Source: Bacillota bacterium (GTDB lineage Bacteria; Bacillota; Clostridia; Lachnospirales; Lachnospiraceae). Taken from it: a stretch of DNA of 29,086 bases. Under the pieces are notes generated by a model. It was not told where the DNA came from and made no database searches. It saw only the letters and a program-made list of their open reading frames with translations. The stretch lies in the NCBI GenBank assembly GCA_023418475.1, contig JAEZZO010000025.1, positions 1 through 29,086 on the forward strand. Direction: 5' to 3'. A program made the position numbers and the translations under genes. Below are positions 16,228-23,310 of this stretch, in pieces; within the stretch, counting starts at the first letter, position 1; every line of letters starts with the position of its first letter.

Positions 16228-17133
16228 TTGATTGATGGAATTATTAATATTTATAAAGAAAAAGGATATACCTCTCATGATGTAGTTGCTAAAATGAGAG
16301 GTATCTTAAAAATAAAAAAAATTGGACATACCGGAACCTTAGATCCCGATGCAGTGGGAGTACTTCCTGTTTGTATCGGAAAGGCGACAAAGCTGGTAGA
16401 TCTCATTACAGATAAGGATAAGACCTATGATACTGTATTAAAACTTGGTATTACAACGGACACGCAGGATATGACAGGAACTATCCTAAAAACAGCTCCG
16501 GTTAATGCTGATTTTCAAAAAATTTCTGCAGTGATTGAAAGCTTTCAGGGCGAATATCTGCAGCTTCCACCTATGTACTCAGCGATCAAGGTGGGAGGAA
16601 AGAAACTGTATGAGCTTGCAAGACAGGGAAAAGAGATTGAAAGAGAACGCCGGAAGGTTACCATTAAAGCGATTCGTATTCTCGAATATTTTCCTGAGAA
16701 GGAAGAGGTAGCTTTATCAGTGGATTGTTCAAAGGGTACCTATATCAGAACATTACTTCATGATATAGGTGAAGAGTTAGGGTGCGGCGGTACCATGAAA
16801 AGTCTTGTGAGAACAGCCGTCGGCAATTTTCTTATTGATGAAGCATTAAAGCTTGGTCAGGTGGAGGAACTCGTTCGTACGGACAGCCTTAAGGATACAG
16901 TCATACCAGTCGATCAGATGTTTATGCAATATGATCGGATTATTGTTGAGCGGGAATTTCATAGATTGATTTATAATGGAAATGCTTTTATGGCACAGCA
17001 CACTCTTCGGCCGGAATTAGAGCCATCACAGGAATTTGTCAGGGTCTATGATGCGGACCATACCTTTATAGGCCTTTATCGGTGGGAGCAGAAGGAAGAA
17101 ATATATAAACCGGTCAAAATGTTTTTAACTTAA
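16228..17133 (+). CDS. truB: tRNA pseudouridine(55) synthase TruB
   Basis: The 301-residue enzyme converts U55 in the T-loop of tRNAs to pseudouridine. GHTGTLDPDAVGVLP (33-47) includes the catalytic Asp39. QLPPMYSAIKVGGKKLYELAR and CSKGTYIRTLLHDIG are the other family blocks, and a C-terminal domain follows. The start is TTG at 16228, with TAGGAG 9 bases before; the resulting IDGIINIYKEKGYTSHDV matches the normal start of the family. It lies 39 bases after nrnA and upstream of ribF, the conserved truB-ribF order. Confidence 0.95.
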   Translation: MIDGIINIYKEKGYTSHDVVAKMRGILKIKKIGHTGTLDPDAVGVLPVCIGKATKLVDLITDKDKTYDTVLKLGITTDTQDMTGTILKTAPVNADFQKISAVIESFQGEYLQLPPMYSAIKVGGKKLYELARQGKEIERERRKVTIKAIRILEYFPEKEEVALSVDCSKGTYIRTLLHDIGEELGCGGTMKSLVRTAVGNFLIDEALKLGQVEELVRTDSLKDTVIPVDQMFMQYDRIIVEREFHRLIYNGNAFMAQHTLRPELEPSQEFVRVYDADHTFIGLYRWEQKEEIYKPVKMFLT

Positions 17134-17141
17134 GAGGAGTT

Positions 17142-17188
17142 GCTCAATTAACTATTTTTGATTATTGTGTAAATTGAGCGATCAAAAA
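17142..17188 (+). promoter_or_regulatory. Two interleaved helices in the truB-ribF gap
   Basis: GCTCAATT (17142-17149) pairs perfectly with AATTGAGC (17172-17179). TTTTTGAT (17155-17162) pairs perfectly with ATCAAAAA (17181-17188). The arms alternate, so the helices either exclude each other or form a pseudoknot. It lies 91 bases before the ribF ATG and does not resemble the FMN riboswitch. Confidence 0.5.
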
Positions 17189-17279
17189 CGCTTAATAGGA
17201 AACAGTGGCAGAAAAGTGCAATAAAGATAAGAATTTCGCACCGGCTTTCAAGGAAGACAGAAAGTGCTTGGAGGAAACG

Positions 17280-18200
17280 ATGGAGTATATAGCGGGAAAT
17301 ACAAACTTTAAATTTACAAACAGTGCTGTAACCTTAGGAAAGTTTGATGGGATCCATCTCGGCCACAGGCAATTGCTTGATTTGGTCATGTCATACAAAG
17401 AGAAGGGTCTTACGACAATCATGTTCAGCTTTTTGCTGCACCCGTCCAACCTGTTTTCAGAGAGGGAATTTGAACTTATTTATACAGAAGAAGAAAAACG
17501 AGCGAAAATGAAAAGGTTTGGTTTGGATGTACTTCTTTCTTTTCCGTTCACAGAGCAGACAAGAACCATGCAGCCGGAGGAATTTATTGAAGAAATATTA
17601 ATTAAGAAGCTGGATGCGAAGATAATTATTGTTGGTAAGGATTTTCATTTTGGACTGGATCGTAGAGGTGATGTGGCTCTTCTAAAGCAGTATGAAAGAA
17701 AATATGGATATCAGGTTATTGATTGTGAAAAACTAAAATATAAAAATGAAATAATAAGCAGTTCTGCAATCAGAAGTGCCTTAAAGGAAGGTGATTTGAA
17801 TAAGGTGAACCGGATGTTGGGAGAGCCATATTCGATCAGAGGAGAAGTAGCGCATGGACGTAAGCTTGGAAGAACCATCGGTATGCCTACTACGAACTTG
17901 ATTCCGCCAACGAATAAGCTTTTACCCCCCTGTGGTGTCTATGCATCTAAAACACGAATAAGTAATGATATTTATCCGGGCGTAACGAATATTGGATATA
18001 AACCTACTGTTGGCGAAGAAGAATATATTGGTGTGGAAACTTTTCTTTTTGATTTCGAACGCAATTTATATGGAGAGACGATAGAAGTTGAGCTCTATGA
18101 TTTTATTCGCCCGGAGATGAAATTCGGTTCCCTGGAAGACTTAACACGCAGGATGAAGGAAGATATCATATTAACAAAGGAATTCTTTCGTAATAATTAA
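17280..18200 (+). CDS. ribF: Bifunctional riboflavin kinase / FAD synthetase
   Basis: The 306-residue enzyme makes FMN from riboflavin and then FAD. The N-terminal nucleotidyltransferase domain has GKFDGIHLGHRQLL (20-33), VGKDFHFGLDRRGD and the ISSSAIRSAL stretch. The C-terminal flavokinase domain has GRTIGMPTTNL, followed by GVYAS, GVTNIGYKPTV and VETFLFDF. ATG at 17280 is chosen because GGAGG lies 5 bases upstream and the protein has the normal length; a GTG at 17205 would add 25 unlikely residues. It ends the long operon; rpsO has its own promoter. Confidence 0.95.
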   Translation: MEYIAGNTNFKFTNSAVTLGKFDGIHLGHRQLLDLVMSYKEKGLTTIMFSFLLHPSNLFSEREFELIYTEEEKRAKMKRFGLDVLLSFPFTEQTRTMQPEEFIEEILIKKLDAKIIIVGKDFHFGLDRRGDVALLKQYERKYGYQVIDCEKLKYKNEIISSSAIRSALKEGDLNKVNRMLGEPYSIRGEVAHGRKLGRTIGMPTTNLIPPTNKLLPPCGVYASKTRISNDIYPGVTNIGYKPTVGEEEYIGVETFLFDFERNLYGETIEVELYDFIRPEMKFGSLEDLTRRMKEDIILTKEFFRNN

Positions 18201-18214
18201 AAACACAGCGAAAG

Positions 18215-18268
18215 AACCGGTGAATGTAAATACTCCTTATTGGAGAGCTCCTGCCGGATTCACAGGTT
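18215..18268 (+). promoter_or_regulatory. Long imperfect hairpin after ribF
   Basis: AACCGGTGAAT (18215-18225) pairs with ATTCACAGGTT (18258-18268) with one mismatch, and CTCC-TTATT-GGAG forms a smaller stem inside. No T-run follows, so termination is uncertain; an RNA processing or stability element is possible. Confidence 0.4.
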
Positions 18269-18334
18269 GGAATAAGACTTGCCTACTGACGGCTATATTT
18301 ATATCGAAAGATACGATTAATTAACAAAAAAAGG

Positions 18335-18363
18335 TTTACAATAGGAATAGATTATGTTACTAT
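18335..18363 (+). promoter_or_regulatory. rpsO promoter
   Basis: TTTACA (18335-18340), a 17-base spacer and TACTAT (18358-18363) with an extended TGT before it. Transcription should begin near 18370, giving a leader of about 80 bases. Confidence 0.65.
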
Positions 18364-18369
18364 AACACA

Positions 18370-18451
18370 GGTGACATTTAGCCAATACTCAGAGCTAGGA
18401 CACTCCGACCTTTTTCTTAGTATTAGGCGTTCCATGGAAAGGAGAATTATT
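18370..18451 (+). promoter_or_regulatory. Structured rpsO leader, candidate S15 autoregulatory site
   Basis: GCC-AATACT (18381-18389) pairs with AGTATT-A-GGC (18419-18428) with a one-base bulge, enclosing a 29-base region with smaller AGG/CCT pairing. The helix ends about 15 bases before the AAGGAG ribosome site. S15 represses its own mRNA in several bacteria through unrelated leader structures; here that is inference. Confidence 0.45.
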
Positions 18452-18718
18452 ATGATTAGCAAAGATAAGAAACAGGAAATCATCAAAAATTTCGGAAGAA
18501 CACCTGAGGATACAGGATCTCCGGAGGTTCAGATTGCTCTTTTAACAGAGAGAATTACAGAATTAACAGAGCATTTGAAAAGTAATAAGAAGGATCATCA
18601 TTCCAGAAGAGGTCTTCTTAAGATGGTTGGACAAAGAAGAGGTTTACTAGAATATTTAAAGAAAACGAATATCGAAGGATATCGTACTCTTATTGAACGT
18701 TTAGGTTTGAGAAAATAG
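18452..18718 (+). CDS. rpsO: 30S ribosomal protein S15
   Basis: This 88-residue protein binds the central domain of 16S rRNA early in 30S assembly. The normal family length and motifs are present: KQEIIKNFGRTPEDTGSPEV, QIALLTERI, LTEHLKSNKKDHHSRRGL (the LHH/HSRRGLL rRNA-contact segment) and GQRRGLLEYLKK. ATG at 18452 follows AAGGAG. Upstream in-frame codons are leader RNA. It has its own promoter and a strong terminator. The rpsO-pnp order is conserved in bacteria, but here a MATE gene lies between. Confidence 0.97.
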   Translation: MISKDKKQEIIKNFGRTPEDTGSPEVQIALLTERITELTEHLKSNKKDHHSRRGLLKMVGQRRGLLEYLKKTNIEGYRTLIERLGLRK

Positions 18719-18735
18719 TAAATTCTACAAGAAAG

Positions 18736-18786
18736 AAGCTGTCCCATTTTAAAGCCGTTGTTGCTGAAGCTGGGACAGCTTTTTTC
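18736..18786 (+). terminator. rpsO terminator
   Basis: AAGCTGTCCCA (18736-18746) pairs perfectly with TGGGACAGCTT (18771-18781), and a T-run follows. It is followed at once by the first copy of the dispersed repeat. Confidence 0.92.
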
Positions 18787-18788
18787 GG

Positions 18789-18843
18789 TTCATAGGGAAA
18801 GTTGACCCTATAAAAGAAAACCCTCCGGGGCATGCGCAGTTTC
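18789..18843 (+). repeat. Dispersed intergenic repeat, copy 1
   Basis: TTCATAGGGAAAGTTGACCC and then TATAAAAGAAAACCCTCCGG and ATGCGCAG. ATAGGG (18792-18797) pairs with CCCTAT (18806-18811) to form a small hairpin. Related copies are at 22951, 28734 and, reversed, 27167. The rest of the gap to the MATE gene (18844-18968) shows no feature. Confidence 0.7.
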
Positions 18844-18968
18844 ATACACATAACAAATGTTGTGTAATAAAGTTTTATGATCGGATGTGTAAAGTCACTT
18901 TTGTTCAGTAGATAAAAAAAAGAAAATATTACGGTCTTTAGAAGAAGACGGTAATAATAGGTGAAGGA

Positions 18969-20375
18969 ATGAATAGTATCAAAAATATGCTGCAGGATAG
19001 AAATTTCATGGTAAAAACTTTTACAATTGCCATACCAATAACATTCCAAAATATGTTGAATAATCTGCTTAATCTTGCAGATATATTAATTGTTGGACAG
19101 TTGGGAGAGACATCTGTTGCCGCAGTTGGATTAGCTAATAAAGTGTTTTTTGTATTTTCGTTACTAATGTTCGGTATCTGCAGCGGATCTGGTATTCTCT
19201 CCTCGCAGTATTATGGAAAAAGGGAAATTAATAATATAAAAAGAGTACTAAGACTTTCCTTACTGATTGGAATAACAGGCTCTTTTCTCTTTCTTATTCC
19301 GGGTATTTTATGTCCGGGATTTGTAATGAGTATTTTTACGGATAAGAAAGATATGATAACAGTTGGTGCGGCTTATTTGGGTGTAATTGCAATCAGTTAT
19401 CCGCTTACGGCGGTAACTAATGTATATACGGCAATTCTTCGAAGTATGAATTACGTCAAAGCCCCTGTTATCATAACAATGATCGCAATAATTATTAATG
19501 TCATATTAAATTATTGCCTGGTATTTGGAAAGCTGGGACTTCCCGTCATGGGAGTAGCCGGAGCTGCACTAGCAACTGTGATTGCCCGTATTGTGGAGCT
19601 CATCCTTTTACAGCTTGTCATACGCAGCAATAAAGCCGGAGATGACGGTATCGGAGATTTTGTTCACAGCAGTGTGCATGATACAACAGAAGAAAAACAA
19701 CCTTTCTTAAATAAGGCATTTGTTCAAAAATACCTTTATACGGCGGCTCCTGTCATAGCAAATGAATTTATGTGGGGGCTTGGGGTTACTATGTATTCAC
19801 TGGTGTATGGAAGAATGGGAGGTGCGGCAACGGCTGCAATTACTATGACAAATACGGTGGAGCAGATGGGTATGGTATTTCTGTTTGGGGTAAGTAATGC
19901 AGCAGCGGTAATTCTGGGGAATGAGCTTGGGGCAGATGATCTGAAGAAAGCGGAGGAACATGCGAAGAATTATTTAATTATGCTGTTTGTCGTATCTCTG
20001 GGGATAGCATTGCTTATATTCCTGCTAAAGGATGCAATCGTATCGATATTTCCTGCATCGGAATTAGTACAGTTTTATTTACGATGGTGTATCGTGGTCT
20101 TTGTACTTTATCTACCGATCCGAGCGGTGGACACATTAATTATTGTAGCCATTTTGCGTAGCGGAGGAGATACAAGGGCAGCACTTTTTCTGGATGTAAG
20201 CGGAGTATGGCTGATTGGAATACCTATGGCATTACTTGGCGGATTTGTATTGCATTTACCTATTTACTGCGTATACGCTATGGTTTTGACCGAGGAGATC
20301 TATAAAACGATACTTGGATATAGGAGATACCGTAAAAAGAAATGGCTTAAAAACATTGTTTCAGAATCACTGTAA
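18969..20375 (+). CDS. MATE-family multidrug/metabolite exporter
   Basis: The 468-residue protein has about 12 hydrophobic spans arranged as two MatE repeats. The first begins with AIPITFQNMLNNLLNLADILIVGQLG, near residues 17-42, the typical N-terminal pattern of this family. The second begins near residue 255 with AAPVIANEFMWGLG. A hydrophilic loop (about 220-245) separates the two bundles. Such pumps use a sodium or proton gradient; the substrate cannot be predicted. AGGTG is 5 bases before ATG. It stands between rpsO and pnp and has its own terminator, so it looks like an insertion into the conserved rpsO-pnp pair. Confidence 0.88.
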   Translation: MNSIKNMLQDRNFMVKTFTIAIPITFQNMLNNLLNLADILIVGQLGETSVAAVGLANKVFFVFSLLMFGICSGSGILSSQYYGKREINNIKRVLRLSLLIGITGSFLFLIPGILCPGFVMSIFTDKKDMITVGAAYLGVIAISYPLTAVTNVYTAILRSMNYVKAPVIITMIAIIINVILNYCLVFGKLGLPVMGVAGAALATVIARIVELILLQLVIRSNKAGDDGIGDFVHSSVHDTTEEKQPFLNKAFVQKYLYTAAPVIANEFMWGLGVTMYSLVYGRMGGAATAAITMTNTVEQMGMVFLFGVSNAAAVILGNELGADDLKKAEEHAKNYLIMLFVVSLGIALLIFLLKDAIVSIFPASELVQFYLRWCIVVFVLYLPIRAVDTLIIVAILRSGGDTRAALFLDVSGVWLIGIPMALLGGFVLHLPIYCVYAMVLTEEIYKTILGYRRYRKKKWLKNIVSESL

Positions 20376-20407
20376 GCATCTTAAAAAACAGATAAAAGAA
20401 AGAAAAA

Positions 20408-20463
20408 GCAGCTGTTCGATTGAAGACCAAAGATTAAATTCAATTGGCAGCTGTTTTATTTTC
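20408..20463 (+). terminator. Terminator after the MATE gene
   Basis: A long stem joins AGCAGCTG and ATTGAA on the 5' side with TTCAAT and CAGCTGTTTT on the 3' side, followed by TTTTATTTT. The region from here to the pnp promoter (20464-20600) shows no feature. Confidence 0.75.
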
Positions 20464-20601
20464 CTGTAATTTTGATTAAGAAAGGATATATTTGTAGATA
20501 CTTTAAAGAAGATCCAGTCCATTTCTGATTAACCTCTTTTAAAGCAATCACAGCTTAACCTGCATTGGACGAAAAAAATGGTAGCATATTAGTATTAATA
20601 A

Positions 20602-20610
20602 TGGTATAAT
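20602..20610 (+). promoter_or_regulatory. pnp promoter (extended -10)
   Basis: TGG-TATAAT (20602-20610) is a consensus extended -10. The -35 region at the expected distance is weak (TAGCAT). Transcription would start near 20617. Confidence 0.55.
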
Positions 20611-20616
20611 ATTGTA

Positions 20617-20763
20617 GTTAGAGTGACGGGAGGTCATCCCGAGACTTCTGAAAAGGTTATCGGAAGGATTCCGGTAGATTTTTCAGTTGTTTCGGCACCT
20701 CCGGCTCTGTAATCTGCAAGTGGGTAATTGAAATTGACTTGCAATAATGAAAAGGAGACAATT
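20617..20763 (+). promoter_or_regulatory. Structured pnp leader, three hairpins
   Basis: Hairpin 1 is CGGGA/TCCCG (20627-20641). Hairpin 2 joins CTGAAAA (20648-20654) to TTTTCAG (20680-20686), with an inner CGGAA/TTCCG stem. Hairpin 3 joins TGCAAGT (20715-20721) to ACTTGCA (20737-20743) just before the ribosome site. GGAGG at 20629 could also pair with CCTCC at 20698. PNPase represses its own leader in Escherichia coli after RNase III cutting; similar control here is inference. Confidence 0.6.
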
Positions 20764-22851
20764 ATGTACAAAAGTTTTTCAATGGAATTAGCCGGCAGAA
20801 CACTTACTGTAGATGTCGGAAGAGTAGCTGCACAGGCAAATGGAGCAGCTTTAATGCATTATGGTGATACTGTTGTATTATCAACTGCAACAGCATCTGA
20901 TAAGCCCAGGGAAGGAATAGACTTTTTCCCTTTGAGTGTTGAGTATGAAGAAAAATTATATGCAGTAGGAAAGATCCCGGGCGGTTTTATCAAGAGAGAA
21001 AGCAAACCTTCTGAAAATGCAATCCTTACATCCCGAGTAATTGACCGTCCGATGAGACCTTTATTTCCCAAGGATTACAGAAATGATGTAACATTAAATA
21101 ACCTGGTTCTATGCGTGGATCAAAACTGTTCTCCGGAACTTACCGCAATGCTTGGTTCCGCTATCGCTACTTGTATTTCTGATATTCCTTTTGATGGACC
21201 GACAGCCTCCACCATGGTGGGTATGGTGGATGGTGAGCTGGTATTTAATCCTACTTCCTCACAGAGAGAAAAGTCCACCATGTCCCTTACCGTTGCTTCC
21301 ACCAAAGATAAGGTAATAATGATTGAGGCAGGTGCCAATGAGGTACCGGAAGACAGAATGATCGAAGCTATTTTTGCTGCACATGAACTCAATCAGAAGG
21401 TAATTGAATTTATCACTAAAATTGCTGCTGAATGCGGTAAAGCAAAGCATGAATATGTACATTGGGATACACCGCAGGAGTTATATGATGATATGGTAAG
21501 CTTTATTACTCCCGAAGCCATGGAAACGGCAGTATTCACCGATGAGAAGCAGGTTCGCGAAGAAAATATCCGCAAGATAACCGATCAGTTAACCGAGCGC
21601 TATGCAGAAAGCCATCCGGAGTGGGTTCCACTTCTTGGAGAAGCTATCTATAAATTTGAAAAGAAAACCGTACGTAAGATGATCTTGAAGGATCAAAAAC
21701 GTCCCGACGGAAGAAAAATTGACCAAATCAGAAGGCTTGCCGCAGAGGTTGATATCCTGCCAAGAACACATGGATCAGGTATGTTTACACGTGGTCAGAC
21801 TCAGGTACTTACCATTACGACTCTGGGGGCTTTAGCAGAGACACAAAGACTGGACGGTATTGATGAGAATGAGACCGGTAAGAGATATATGCATCATTAT
21901 AATTTCCCGTCTTACTCCGTAGGTGAAACGAAGCCTTCCAGAGGTCCCGGCAGAAGAGAAATCGGTCATGGTGCGCTCGCAGAGAGAGCACTTGTTCCTG
22001 TTCTTCCCTCTGAAGAAGAGTTCCCTTATGCTATTCGTACCGTATCAGAAGTTCTGGAATCAAACGGTTCTACTTCTCAGGGCAGTATTTGTGCATCTAC
22101 GTTGTCATTAATGGCTGCAGGTGTTCCGATTAAAGCAATGGTAGCCGGTATTTCAGTTGGTCTTGTTACCGGTGATACAGATGATGATTATCTGATTTTG
22201 ACAGATATACAGGGTCTTGAAGATTTCTTTGGAGATATGGATTTTAAGGTAGCAGGTACTCATAAGGGTATTACAGCAATTCAGATGGATATTAAGATAC
22301 ATGGTCTTACCAGAGAAATTATCGAAAAAGCAATTTATCGTACCAAAGAGGCTAGAACCTATATTCTTAATGAGGTTATGGCACCTGTTATTGCGGAGCC
22401 GAGACCGGAGGTGGGACCTTATTCACCAAAGATTGTTCAGATTAAGATTGATCCATCTAAAATCGGTGAGGTTGTCGGCCAGAGGGGCAAGACAATTAAT
22501 GCGATAATCGAGCAGACCGGAGTTAAGATTGATATAACCGATGATGGTGCTGTTTCCGTATGCGGTGTAGATAAAGAAAGCATTCGTAAGGCGGTCGAAA
22601 TTGTTAAGACAATTGTGACTGATTTTGAAGAAGGTAAAAAGTATACCGGTAAAGTAATCAGTATCAAAGATTTCGGTGCTTTTATTGAGTTCGCTCCCGG
22701 CAAAGAAGGCATGGTTCATATCTCCAAGATTGCTAAGCAGAGAATCGAGCATGTAGAAGATGTATTAACCTTAGGCGATGTAGTTACGGTTGTTTGTCTT
22801 GGTCAGGATAAGATGGGCAGATTAAGCTTTAGTATTAAGGATGCTCAGTAA
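20764..22851 (+). CDS. pnp: Polynucleotide phosphorylase
   Basis: The 695-residue 3'-5' exoribonuclease uses phosphate to release nucleoside diphosphates and is a main RNA decay enzyme. The first RNase PH domain opens with SMELAGRTLTVDVGRVA and includes KIPGGFIKRE. An alpha-helical linker follows, and the second RNase PH domain carries LPRTHGSGMFTRGQTQ, the RRE-IGHG block and the metal-binding DIQGLEDFFGDMDFKVAGT stretch. The KH domain (KIGEVVGQRGKTINAI) and S1 domain (GKVISIKDFGAFIEF) end the protein. ATG at 20764 follows AAGGAG; an upstream in-frame ATG (20728) has no ribosome site and gives an atypical N-terminus. Confidence 0.97.
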   Translation: MYKSFSMELAGRTLTVDVGRVAAQANGAALMHYGDTVVLSTATASDKPREGIDFFPLSVEYEEKLYAVGKIPGGFIKRESKPSENAILTSRVIDRPMRPLFPKDYRNDVTLNNLVLCVDQNCSPELTAMLGSAIATCISDIPFDGPTASTMVGMVDGELVFNPTSSQREKSTMSLTVASTKDKVIMIEAGANEVPEDRMIEAIFAAHELNQKVIEFITKIAAECGKAKHEYVHWDTPQELYDDMVSFITPEAMETAVFTDEKQVREENIRKITDQLTERYAESHPEWVPLLGEAIYKFEKKTVRKMILKDQKRPDGRKIDQIRRLAAEVDILPRTHGSGMFTRGQTQVLTITTLGALAETQRLDGIDENETGKRYMHHYNFPSYSVGETKPSRGPGRREIGHGALAERALVPVLPSEEEFPYAIRTVSEVLESNGSTSQGSICASTLSLMAAGVPIKAMVAGISVGLVTGDTDDDYLILTDIQGLEDFFGDMDFKVAGTHKGITAIQMDIKIHGLTREIIEKAIYRTKEARTYILNEVMAPVIAEPRPEVGPYSPKIVQIKIDPSKIGEVVGQRGKTINAIIEQTGVKIDITDDGAVSVCGVDKESIRKAVEIVKTIVTDFEEGKKYTGKVISIKDFGAFIEFAPGKEGMVHISKIAKQRIEHVEDVLTLGDVVTVVCLGQDKMGRLSFSIKDAQ

Positions 22852-22875
22852 TATAATTATTTTATAAGATAATAT

Positions 22876-22948
22876 AAGGCTGTATGGAATTGAGTAGAAT
22901 TCACCCGGACATTTGGTGAATGCAAGATTTCATACAGCCTTCTTTGTT
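22876..22948 (+). terminator. pnp terminator
   Basis: AAGGCTGTATG (22876-22886) pairs with CATACAGCCTT (22931-22941), with a second stem ATTCACC/GGTGAAT inside, and TCTTTG follows. The outer arms share AAGGCTGTAT with the inverted repeat after the traB-like gene. Confidence 0.8.
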
Positions 22949-22950
22949 CC

Positions 22951-23006
22951 TTCCCAGGAAAGTTCGTCCTATGAAAGAAAACTCTGCGCCGGAAGTGTTC
23001 ACAGTT
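22951..23006 (+). repeat. Dispersed intergenic repeat, copy 2
   Basis: CAGGAAAGTTCGTCCTATG then AAAGAAAACTCTGCGCCGG and GTTCACAG align with copy 1. It begins just after the pnp terminator. Confidence 0.7.
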
Positions 23007-23036
23007 AATTTAGGCCATAGTATTTTAATTTGTTAA

Positions 23037-23102
23037 AATGTAAAACACACTTGACAACAAATGTTAAGTGTACTATACTACACAATGTAAAGCATACTAT
23101 AC
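23037..23102 (+). promoter_or_regulatory. Upstream promoter P1 with three direct repeats
   Basis: TTGACA (23051-23056), 17 bases and TATACT (23074-23079) make a near-consensus promoter. It is overlaid by three repeats of the AATGTWAAG type at 23037, 23060 and 23084 (spacing 23 and 24 bases), the last two continuing into TACTATAC. A ribosome-site-like GGACGGAG (23141-23148) is followed by ATG and a stop after only four codons, so P1 has no clear gene of its own. Confidence 0.55.
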
Positions 23103-23158
23103 AATACAATAAAAAGGTAATAAATGTAAAAATATATAAGGACGGAGAAAAGTAATGA

Positions 23159-23187
23159 TTGACAAATAATATTCCTCCCCATATACT
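23159..23187 (+). promoter_or_regulatory. Promoter P2 of the TraB/GumN gene
   Basis: TTGACA (23159-23164), 17 bases and TATACT (23182-23187) repeat the exact boxes and spacing of P1, 108 bases downstream. The start would be near 23194, with a leader of about 115 bases in which nothing else stands out. Confidence 0.7.
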
Positions 23188-23310
23188 TATCCATGAATAT
23201 TATGGAAATTAATGAAATGTATTTTATCATTTAGGAACCTTATATTCAAAAAAGAACCATAAAGTAGTCAAAGAAGTCTATCGTATGGCATTAAGAAAGG
23301 ATGGAACAAA

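Noticed and set aside
17142..17188. A classic H-type pseudoknot before ribF
   Set aside because: The final joining loop is one base and could hardly span an 8-bp helix, so mutually exclusive helices are the safer reading.
23037..23102. Replication iterons
   Set aside because: Three short repeats overlap a sigma-A promoter and no replication gene is nearby; operator sites fit better.
23155..23169. Leader peptide gene of four codons after GGACGGAG
   Set aside because: Its bases coincide with the -35 box of P2, and four codons carry no regulatory codon run.
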